A stretch of DNA of 64,000 nt from positions 1,144,807 to 1,208,806 of the forward strand of contig JAINUG010000261.1 in NCBI GenBank assembly GCA_029706075.1. The letters run 5' to 3'. Positions within the stretch are counted from its first letter, which is position 1, and every line of letters begins with the position of its first letter. The translations under genes were made by a program, and so were the position numbers. The notes beneath the pieces are model-generated. The model had not been told where the DNA came from. It did not search any database and saw only the letters and a list, made by a program, of their open reading frames with translations. This document shows positions 45,166 to 55,529 of this stretch, piece by piece. This DNA is from Aldrovandia affinis. Its lineage: Eukaryota > Chordata > Actinopteri > Notacanthiformes > Halosauridae.

Positions 45166-45899
45166 CTATTAAGGACTATGCCACTACCTCATGTGTGCAA
45201 GGATTGTTGTCCTTTAACTCGCTTCACTACGTCTCATATGTAAATGCAGTGCCGTCATTTCAGGCAAAATCTAAGTGACGTCACGTTAAATATATTGTGT
45301 TGATAATGGGTGAAACAGTAAACGGTTAAACAGTTTGAGCTCAATGATTGGCCATGCAATAGGCCTATACGATTGGCAAGACAATACCGATTTCAGATGT
45401 TGCTAGTGTCACATCTCATCCATAGAGTGAGACTTTTATTTTCGTGATTTCAACATTAACGTACTTCACCGATCAGTAAGCCAGCTAGCTTTGACTGAAC
45501 ACACACTTTGGCTGGTTGAGACATTGCCCAAAAGCGCAATTGTTTGTGTGGACGAATCTAAGTTACATAAATATCAATAAATAAATATGACTTGCATACC
45601 GTGCTGCTTCACTAATATTTTAACTGGGAATCCAAATTGTTTGGACTAAATTATAGTTGTTTTATCAACGTAGGCTAAAATTGATGTGAAAAAATGATTA
45701 AAAAAACATTTTACTGCTTTACTTAGGCAAGTTTTAAAAATAGACTATGAAGCCAGCCATGGTAACGACCATACCTTGACATATCCAATTGACGGCCGTG
45801 TGTCAATATACAGACTTCATTGTCTAAGTGAATACTCCAGCATCGAATTTATGATATGGTGGTATACTTTGTACTATAGTTCTCCCTAGTGGAGAGATG

Positions 45900-46737
45900 A
45901 AGACTTGCAGCCTACTGAGGTATTGAGGTACTTCGCGGTTTGAGGCAGGAAGTTGCGTCAGGAACCGCCGCGCTTGTCTGTCACGTGCGTAAACGTCCAA
46001 TGGGTTTCAATTAGCTACCCGGCTAGCTAAAGACTAAACAGTATCAGATTTGCACGTGTACATTTTTGAGTGATTTATTTGTTGTGAATAAAACAAATAG
46101 TCAACATAAGTATCTGACTACTACGCACGCAGTAAGTAAACAGACATATTTTTCGGGTACGGTACTGAGTTCGGGTAGGGTACTGAGTTTGCTGCATTTT
46201 TTAACTTTCGCTTTGTTGCGAAGTGAAGTCCATTCATTGAGGTTGGGCATTGAACGCAACAATAGCGAGTGACGTTAGTTTTGACGAGTTGTTCCGCGAG
46301 CTGCTTATGAAAGTATAAGGATATTGTTGGCAGACCGGTGTCGCTAACCATAATTTGACACTCCAGTTGATTTGGTAACTAACGTAGGTCAAACGGTTAA
46401 CGCTGTTAAATGGGCGTGTTAGTTAGCTGCCTAGCTAAGTTCCTGAACTGTCTTTGACCATTTTCACCCAGTTGCACTGACAGTTCGCTCACGCTACACC
46501 ACCCACTGATGTTATTTGAACATCATTATTGTGCGATTGTGTTGTGATGTGTGTTGTGATTTGTGGTCCGTGCATGTTCATTAGCTAATTCGCGAGCAAG
46601 TTCTCGTAGGTGTGTGTTTGTCCGTATCTGTATTTTCAGTTCACTTTATTTGTGACATTTGTGACAGCAGTAGTGTGTTTGAACCCACTGACCAGTCATT
46701 ACTGTAACCCAGCTCCTCTGCACCCCCCACCCCACAG
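45900..46737 (+). promoter_or_regulatory. med30 promoter and possible 5' UTR intron
   Basis: 45955-46005 holds a GC-rich patch with CACGTG and CCAATGGG (CCAAT box). A consensus donor (GCA/GTAAGT) lies at 46131. Directly before the med30 ATG is a strong acceptor, 'ctgcaccccccaccccacag', ending at 46737. This suggests a non-coding first exon spliced to an exon starting at 46738. Inferred from signals only. Confidence 0.45.
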
Positions 46738-46743
46738 GTTGCC

Positions 46744-46965
46744 ATGGCCACCCCGCTGCCCCCAAAGGGTCCTGGTCTTACCAGCATGCCCACCCAGCAG
46801 CAGGCCCATGGCCCCCCTGGCTCAGGCCCCGCCCAGCCTCCTATGCCCCCACAGGGAGCTCTACGGGAAATCTCCCCAGTCTTTCTGTGTCGCATTGGCC
46901 AGGAGACTGTGCAGGACATAGTCACACGCACCATGGAGATCTTCCAAATCACACGCGCGACCCAG
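46744..46965 (+). CDS. med30: med30 coding exon 1
   Basis: 222 nt, 74 codons; donor CCCAG/GTACAT. Confidence 0.93.
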
Positions 46966-48790
46966 GTACATTTGAGTGCTGCAAGCAGGTGGAAGCTGGA
47001 CACATGCTCAATGCCCAGGCTAAGACGACCTAAAGGATGGTAGTACATTAGCATGCGCAAGTTTCAATCAGGTAGTAAAGACATCGTAACTGTGTGCCTG
47101 TTAGGGGTTAGGTGCCAGCCAGATCTATGGTGCTTAATTTGGTCATATTGGGTTGTCCCTCACTACCATGGCCTCTCCCTCCCTCATCTTACTGTACTGT
47201 TTTCTTTCATCTTCCTCTTTCCTGCTTGATGTTTGTTGCCTGTCACACTCCCCCTCTGTCTTGCCCCCCTTTCGGTCCTTCTCACCTTGAGGTATCATTT
47301 CTTTGAGGCTCGCAATTCCGCTGATCTCTACAGGTTATGTGAGGAATCGGGGACTGACCGTAAAAGAGGCCTGCCGAATCCTGACAATACCGTGCCGTGG
47401 TTCTCCTTTCCCAGTTGCCCAATGGCGTAACGCAGAGCCAGGCGGTGTACCAGGACCGCTTCGGCAAACTACAGGAGCACCTGCGTCAGCTGGCCCTGCT
47501 GTTCCGCAAGCTCCGGCTCCTGTACGAACGCTGCGTGGAGATGACGTCTGACCTGCAGGAGGGACCCACAGAGGTGCGCCTCTCCCTGACCTGTCGGTCT
47601 GAACATTGTTACTGATGATACCTGTCTTATTGGTCTGAACCAGATACTGATGGTACCCGCCCGTTTGTCTGAACCTGCTACTGATAGATCTGCATGTCTG
47701 TCTTTCTGGATCTGTCATTGATGCTACAGTATCTTTGTGTCTTGCTATACATTTATGTCTCTCTCTCTCTCTCCCGCTCCATCTATGTCAGTCTGCCTCT
47801 CGGTTTGTCTGAGTCTGTCACTGCTGGATTCATACAGCATGTATCACTCCTAGTGTCCTAATTTACTACAAGAAAGGAACACACACACACACACACACAC
47901 ACAGTAATTTAGTGAACAGGAAGGATTTGAGCCATCTCTGGCTTACCTGAATTTCACTTTGGGCACCTAGGGTGCTTAACAGGGCCACCAGAAACAAATG
48001 TGTCTTGCATGTTGACTCACCTACCTGTTGATGTGCCCCATGACACTAAATTAAATACCTATAGGCCAGTTACTGCACAAGGTTAATTAGGTAATGTCCC
48101 CCCCACCTGAGCCTTTACTTTGTAAAATGACTCAATTGTGCAGTGAATACACTATAGGCCAATGTGAGCAATGACTATCAGAGAGCCTCACAAAAAATCA
48201 TTAGGGGAGTGCAAATATACCAAGAGCACAACAAAACAGCTCAAGGCCAGAGCTTACTTCATGAGTGTGCGTGTGTGAAAGGCATGCCTCTCTTTGTGCG
48301 TGCGTGTGCGTGTGAGAGAGGGAGTGACAGGCTCTTTTTTGCTCAGGTGTGCACACATTTATGATGGTTTCCTCTCCTCCAGTTGGTGCCCTACATTGGA
48401 GAGAGCATGGCCCCGATCCGGGTGGAGCCCTGCAGCTTGGCTGTGAGTCAGGAGAGGCAGGAGGTTCTGGAGGTGAGTGGAGATGCAGGAGCTGCGCCGC
48501 TGACCTTTACCTCATGGTAGAATTTTACACTAACGTCAGTAACAACCTGAATGCCATCAGAGAATCGGAACATGAGGGTTATAGTAATACTAAGAATAAT
48601 CACAGTCCCCTCTTTCTGTATATTTATGTGCAAAAAGAAAGGAAGTTATGCATTGGTCTGATTGGAGTGTGTGTGTGACACGTGGCCTCCACAGAAGGTA
48701 AAGGAGAAGAACCAGGAGATGAAAATTCTAATGGACCAGATGAGGAACCTCCTATGGGACGTCAACGCCATGCTGACCCTGAGGAAGTGA
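46744..48790 (+). CDS. med30: Mediator complex subunit 30
   Basis: Subunit of the metazoan Mediator, the nuclear co-activator that links transcription factors to RNA polymerase II. Four coding exons join in frame (all phase 0): 46744-46965, 47415-47573, 48383-48472, 48695-48790, giving 188 aa (human about 178). Exon 1 has a Pro/Gln/Gly-rich N-terminus, then the family hallmark LCRIGQETVQDIVTRTMEIF. Exon 2 begins LPNGVTQSQAVYQDRFGKLQ and has LLFRKLRLLYERC. Exon 3 begins LVPYIGES. Exon 4 has KILMDQMRNLLWDVNAML and ends TLRK-stop. The ATG at 46744 sits in a good context (gccATGG). The C-terminal half is helical, as expected. The gene lies tail to tail with ext1, as in human. Confidence 0.96.
47415..47573 (+). 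CDS. med30: med30 coding exon 2
   Basis: 159 nt; acceptor 'ttctcctttcccag', donor GAG/GTGCGC. Confidence 0.95.
48383..48472 (+). CDS. med30: med30 coding exon 3
   Basis: 90 nt; acceptor 'cctctcctccag', donor GAG/GTGAGT. Confidence 0.93.
48695..48790 (+). CDS. med30: med30 coding exon 4
   Basis: 96 nt including TGA; acceptor 'gtggcctccacag'. A CA-rich repeat (48803-48960) lies in the 3' UTR. Confidence 0.94.
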   Translation, partial: KVKEKNQEMKILMDQMRNLLWDVNAMLTLRK

Positions 48791-49717
48791 CCCCAACATG
48801 CGCACACACACACACACACACACACAGACAAGCACATACATTCATACACACACACCCGCGCACACGTGTGTGCACGTACATATGTATACACGGGCACACG
48901 CGTACACACATGAATGTGATGTGTACACACACTCGCACCGCACTGCACAACAGGACATGTGGGACATACACTCCGTGCCCTCAATGGCTGATTTCGCTAT
49001 CGAGCGTGGAACAATGGATGAATCCTCAGGAATCCCTACCTGCTTCACCTCAAGGTGCTCACAGACCAGTCGTTTTGTATTCAAATGTTTTTGCTTCTGG
49101 GTTTTTTTAACATTTCTTGTATGTTTGTCTTTTGCCAGTGTAACAATGTATTTGTGTTCTTATTTAAAAGTTCATGCATGTTCACCCTCAGGTGGATGTG
49201 TAGGTGGAGGTAATCCTGTCTTTCCTGGTCAAAAAGTTGAAGTTGGCTGCGGGCAAATGTTACCCTCTGGCTCTGATCCAGGATCAGCTTGTCCAACCTT
49301 AAAAAATAAAATAAAAAACATGCACTTTGTGCAAAAAATATCAAACTGACTCATCCAAGGTCAGTGCTGGGAGGGCAGTGTCTCTCCACACACAAAATAC
49401 CGCAGTCATTAAATTGACCATATTGGGTATAGCGGTCTTTGTAAAAATAAAAAAACACTAATTGTGCCTCACTTTTGTCACCCTGTAGAACACAGGAGGG
49501 TGAATAAACCCACCTTTGACATCTCGGCAGCTATATTCTCAGGTGGAGTGTTGGGGGTGTGGCTCCCTGTGCGACACACCTGTTTACTTGCAGGATGCAA
49601 ATTTAGAATCCAGAAATGTGATGAGTTGTGCCAGGAGTGTAATCTCTGAGGTGAAGAACATGTTAAGGAGCTAAGCTGACCATATCATTTCTGTGTATGT
49701 TATTTTCTTTTCTACTG

Positions 49718-49723
49718 AATAAA
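49718..49723 (+). terminator. med30 polyadenylation signal
   Basis: AATAAA, giving a 3' UTR of about 0.93 kb; an earlier AT-rich AATAAA cluster lies at about 49300-49315. Confidence 0.5.
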
Positions 49724-50327
49724 GGGTAAATCACCCCTTGTTTGCCTGTGTTTCCTGCTATAGTTTTATATAATACTGAACACTCATGCTGGGTTGGCCT
49801 CTTTCTCAAGTGTTGGCCCGCATGCTCTGTTCTGACTGCAATGCATTTTGGGGTTTTTTGGGTCGTGCTGCCATCCAACATTTTCAGGAGTTTTATTGGA
49901 GGAAAGCCATATTTTGTAATGAGCACATATTTCCCATCAATATGTCTGCCTAAGTGTGATACGGGGGCACCAGGATCAACGTGCAACGTGAGGAGACAGA
50001 ATCGTATAACAATCATTTTGATTAGGAGTGCATTTGAATGAAAAGTTTAAAAGTAACCACATCTGGGTATGGACGTGTGATAATGTAGTCCTTTTTAGTC
50101 TGTGAGAATGACATCACGCTTTTGGCCACCTCATAGTTTAGAGGGTTTTTCAAACAGGAAGTTAAGGCTCTGGAACTCAAGCATCCATCTATATGCTCAA
50201 CAGGGCGTGTACATACGGCGCATGTCATCGCATGCATTGCATATCACAACGCTTGGCCTTATGGGAATGAAGACTGGCTTAAACTCACCGAAACAGATCC
50301 ACGTCATATATGCATTTCAGAAATCAT

Positions 50328-50333
50328 TTTATT
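50328..50333 (-). terminator. candidate ext1 polyadenylation signal
   Basis: AATAAA on the minus strand, about 740 nt beyond the ext1 stop. With the med30 signal at 49718 it leaves about 0.6 kb between the converging genes. Confidence 0.4.
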
Positions 50334-51071
50334 GTTCTTGCTGTTACAATGTGACGTGAAATTAATTGACGGTTCTGCTGCTTTTGCGCTCCGGCCCTCA
50401 GCGCCCGCGTGGCGAGGAGCATCGGGGAAGTCCAGCGTCCGGGTTCTGGTGCGTGAAACGCAGCTGGACTTCCACACCACGTGTCAAGCAGAGCGTGTTC
50501 ACCTGGGGTCCCAGCACTGATGGGGAGCGGAGGCAAGGGCAGCGCTTACCTGCGGCTCATAGTCTGAACCCTGCACCCTCAGATCAATGCCTGGTCGCCA
50601 GGGTAACCAAATTGTTCCTGTCCTTGGTGTGTGTGTGTGTGTATGTGTGTGTGTGTGTGTATGCTGTCAGGCTCCAACTGCAACCCATCTCGTACAGTCC
50701 GACAGCTTTTCATTCTGTCACTGTGCAGACGTACGTTAAGTGCACTGCACCATGAAGGGTAGGCCGGATGCAGCTGAAAGAGGCTCTCCTCCCAAACGGT
50801 CGCAACAGGGATGGGAATCTGAGAGGGGCAGAGGTCCAGTCTGCGTTTTGACCCACACGCCGCTGGTCCATTGGGCTGTCCATTCAGAGCGAAGGACCAA
50901 TCAGGGAGGAGGTGTGGCCTCCTTCCATTCTTCCTCCTCCAATCCTGTCTCCACTTCAGGCACTCTCGGGGGGTGGGGGTCATTCTGTCTAGCACGCTTG
51001 TGCTGGACTCTCCTCCGGGGCTTGTCTGTCTGTCCGTCCATACCGTGGCCCTGGCTATTTGTCCGTCTGCC

Positions 51072-51257
51072 TCAGGCACGCTCCAGGTCTTTGTATTTCT
51101 TGCGCAGGACGGACACCTGGTCCTTGAAGAGCAGGGGGTCAAGGCGGAACTGGGAGTGTTCCAGCGGCATGTAGCCAAACCAGTTGGCAAAGGCGTTGAC
51201 ACACTCCTGTCTCTGAGTAAAGTGCTCTGGGTTCGACCAGGGGGCGCCCTTTGCTCC
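51072..51257 (-). CDS. ext1: ext1 exon 11 and stop
   Basis: 186 nt including [23 protein letters not shown], then [17 protein letters not shown] and the basic C-terminus [11 protein letters not shown]. Confidence 0.95.
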   Translation of the reverse strand, partial: GAKGAPWSNPEHFTQRQECVNAFANWFGYMPLEHSQFRLDPLLFKDQVSVLRKKYKDLERA

Positions 51258-53682
51258 CTAAGAGAAGAAGAGGGAGTGCAGATAGAGGGCAGTTAAACAG
51301 GAAACTTTGGATGTGTTACATTTTACATTTACATTTTAGGCATTTGGCAGACGCTCTTATCCAGAGCGACTTACACAGTTTACATTTCTTTACATACAAT
51401 CCATTTATACAGCTGGATATTTTACTGAAGCAATTCAGGTTAAGTACTTTGCTCAAGGGTACAACAGCAGTGCCCCACCTGGGAACTGAACCTGCAACCT
51501 CTGAGTTACAAGCCCAGCTCCCTAACCATGACACTACACTGCCAGCCAGAGGTGTTAACCTTACATCAGCCCTCACACGGCATAATCTCACCTGTAGTCT
51601 GTTACAGGCTGGTATCACGCTTGTAAATAGGCAGGTGTAATCTCACCCGTGCTCTGAGATAGAGGGATAACCTAACCTGTGATTTGATACAGACGTGTGA
51701 TCTCACTGGTAATTTGAGACAAACGAGTGTAATCTCACCTGTGGGTTGGGCACCTCTTTGTACTGTTTCCTCTGGGCCACTTTGATTGGCGGCAGGTGAG
51801 TAACAGACGACACCAAGAAGTTCATCAGGATGTCCTCGCAGTTGGAGGTGCGATCTACCAGTGCACGGAGCGAAGGGGGCAGGTACTGGGAGAACAGGTG
51901 ATGGTAATACCTGACAAGAGGGAACAGGTGATTATACAGTAATACCAGAAAGACTGAAGAGGCGATGATAATGCCCGACAGAGGGAACAGGTGAGGGGAA
52001 TGGTATCTGAGAGGGGGCCTTGTGTGTGTCTACCCTTACCTGTGATGTAGGGCAGTCCGCTATAGAAAAGTGAGCATGGATGTGTGCTTGTGCTCTACCT
52101 GTGGTAGAAGGCAGCTCCGGTCAGAACGATGGAGTACTCATTGGTCCACTTGGAGGTGTACCCCCAGACTTGCTTGACAGGGTCCCAGAAGTGGCTCCGG
52201 GGTGGGTACCCCACAATACGCTCAGGAAAGCTGCGCCAGACCAGGAAGGCAAAGTTCACCTGCAGGAGAGTGGCAGACAGACAGGTCAGAGACAGACTTT
52301 ACTAGCAAGATGGATAAATGAACTTTTCTCTTGCTGTGTTTGTTGAGGAGGGGCACAAAGGGGCATGGATTGGCTCTGTCCTCCAGCATGATATTTGAGA
52401 GTTTTGAACTTGGCTCTTTCATTATTTATAAGGGAGAAACTGCAAACACTGCTCAGGGACTACCACTATTTTGTCCCAGATTTTAAAAATGATCGTGGTG
52501 AGCTGGTTCAGTACTGTGTGTGTCTGCAGTGTTTGTGGTGAAGCTGGTTCAGTACTGTGTGTAGTTTCAGTGTTTGTGGTGAAGCTGGTTCAGAACTGTG
52601 TGCAGTTTTAGTGTTTGTGGTGAAGCTGGTTCAGTACTGTGTGTAGTTTCAGTGTTTGTGGTGAAGCTGGTTACAGAGTGTGTGTGTGCAGTTTTTAGTG
52701 TTCCAGTGCTTGTGGTGAAGCTGGTTCAGAACTGTGTGTAGTTTCAGTGTTTGTGGTGAAGCTGGTTCAGAACTGCATGCAGTTTTAGTGTTTGTGGTGA
52801 AGCTGGTTCAGTACTGTGTGTAGTTTCAGTGTTTGTGGTGAAGCTGGTTCAGAACTGTGTACAGTTTTCAGTGTTTGTGGTGAAGCTGGTTCAGACCTCA
52901 TTGGTCAGCAGAACTGTGTCCTCATCCAGGCTAAGCACGGCCTCCGTTTCTATGGCAACATGGGGCAAGAATCGGCTGGTGGTCTGAGAGAGGGAGATCG
53001 ATGGATGTAGTGGGGGAAGTAAACAGGCGGGGGAGAGGTAAAGAGAGTTTAATCATTGTAATAAATAATTGTAATTGTAATAAATATTTTTGTTTTGTCA
53101 TTAATACTGGTGGGGAGGGGGCAGTTAGAATTGCACACCCACCTTCCTCCTGCCGTCTGTTACAGTCAGAGGTACTGGCATGGGTGGCCACTTGCTCTTG
53201 GGGGGAGGCGGCTTCTCACTGTTCCACAGGATAACAATCTGGGAGGGGCAGATGACATCATCAACTTTTTGGCACCCCTAATACTTATTTTAAATAAAAT
53301 CCAACAAAAATAAATCTGCATTAACATGTTGTCTTCTATAGTGTTTTATGAGATTGGTGAACTTATTGGGGGGATCTTTGAACATAATCTTCCAAACATA
53401 ATCTTTCAAGATCCTTCAGATCCTTTGGTCTGTGCTTATGTTCTGCCCTCTTCAATTCAAACCACACATTTTGATTGGGTTCAAGTCTGGAGACTGAGAT
53501 GGCCATGGCAAACCAGTGAGGCCAAAATGTAGCTCTTTTGGCCATGCACACCAGTGGTGGGTTTTTGCATCTACTGGTCCTAGGGCTCTTGTTAGGGTCA
53601 ATGGAATCATGCAATCCAGAAAGTACCAAGGCATTTTTGTGAAAAACTACAATTAAAACAATTACTGTATGTAGTTGTATGT

Positions 53683-53722
<40 letters not shown>

Positions 53723-55234
53723 CTTGCATCACGGATCGCACACATGCACACATTCATGTCCATTGGAGAGGCAGTACCTGTGAGCAGTACTTGGACTTGG
53801 ACACAACCTGTAGGAGCTTCATGATTGGCTGAGACTGGGAGACCAACGGGGAGACGGCATGGATGACTGCAGTGAACTCCTGACCAGGACTGATCCCTAA
53901 AGGGGAAAAAAGGGTCAACATTAAAATGGAGAGATGGGAGATATTGACAACAGAAAGCAAAAGAGCCAGAGAGAGATAGAGGGTTGGCACTGGTTATAAC
54001 ACTACGCCAGCTAGCGTCTGCCCAGCCAAATAAGCAAGCCAGTTTTATGGAGTTGAACTAGGTACAGCAAAGGTTCACTAAGCAATTGAAAAATGTATAT
54101 GTATACAGCAAATGCATGATACATCACATATGAACCAGATGGAAGTGGTTGAGTTGTTAACACGTGCATGTGGCATATATTCCTTTGGCTTCTTGGGTAC
54201 GGTATGTTGTCACAGTTGTCAGCCTAGTGTCTCTCAGAGGAGGGTGAGAGATTAAGATCCTCATGTCTATGGCCAAGTTCCCAGTGGGTCTAAACCCACT
54301 GTGGACTGCACCCGGCCCTACCTTGGCTCAGATAGTAGAAGGGGAAGTGTGCCAAGTGGGTGGAGTACTCAGGCAGCACCAGCAGGCCGCCCGGCAAGGC
54401 GTTCCACATGAGCTTGTTCCGGGACACGTGCGAGAACACCCTGTCTTTAATGATCTGAGAGAGAGGAGAAAGAGCACTTAACAGGCTGTACAGAGAGCCG
54501 TCGCATGGGTAGCATGCAAGACATAAGCCAAGTAAAGTCACAAACTCATACGTCTGCCTACATTTTCTGTGAGCAAGGTGACCCGCGATGCTGCACTCTG
54601 GTCAGCAGGTGGCACTGTGGTATTCAATTTGCCATGGGTCCACAGTACTTCCCACAGAGGAAAAGAGCTTTCCCCGGGCCGCGATCCCCTTTCTACACAC
54701 TCACCCTTGACTCCTCGGTTGAAGTCACTACTCATTTACGGCTAGCCGCACACTCGCCCCCAGGACGTTTGCGAACGTCCAGTGAAACACACCTCCAGCG
54801 TGGTGAGCACTATCTTGTCGACGGAGGAGAAGTAGGCGTCCCACAGCATCTGCGTGCGCTGCCTCAAAGCCAGCACCCTCTCACTGTCCACTGCCCGCAC
54901 TGTCGATGGGACCTGAGAGAGGGGAGAAGGAGAAATTAGGCAATCTGCTCCTGCCCATAATGTGGAGGGAAAACTAGGGGGAGTGAGCTGTCACGTAACT
55001 CACACGTACGTACCTACTTCGGTTCACTCCTACTGACCACAGCCCCTCACATGAGAGAGACACCACAGTGCAACCATGCACATTTATGAACAATCAATCA
55101 CGCATATCTAGCTTTACCCTAGTAAAGCCCATGTACGTAACACAGGCCCACCGACTCATATCATACCTGCCCCGAGCCCCTTACCCTGTCCCTATAACTA
55201 CCTTCCCCTTCCCCAGGGGACTGCAGGTATGGAA

Positions 55235-55266
<32 letters not shown>

Positions 55267-55490
55267 CTTCATTTGTCTGTTACCTGCAGCAGCAGTCTCT
55301 CGTCTCCCTCGATGACAGCCTGGCTCCACTGGATAACATCAGAGAAGGGCAGCTCCCAGCCGTTACTTAGCAACACCGGGATACAGGCCGCCTGGGGAGC
55401 ACAAAGGCAGATGGACAGACAGCCAGACAGACAAAAAGAACAATGGAAAGAGGGTCATTGACAGAGATGTTAGCCACACGACCTCCTTTG

Positions 55491-55529
<39 letters not shown>

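Noticed and set aside
48646..49110. ORFs rich in Cys/Val or Thr/His around 48.8 kb
   Set aside because: Translated CA/TG repeat in the med30 3' UTR.
50579..51296. Long ORFs on both strands over ext1 exon 11
   Set aside because: Other frames of a GC-rich coding exon and its UTR; the ext1 frame explains the conserved residues.
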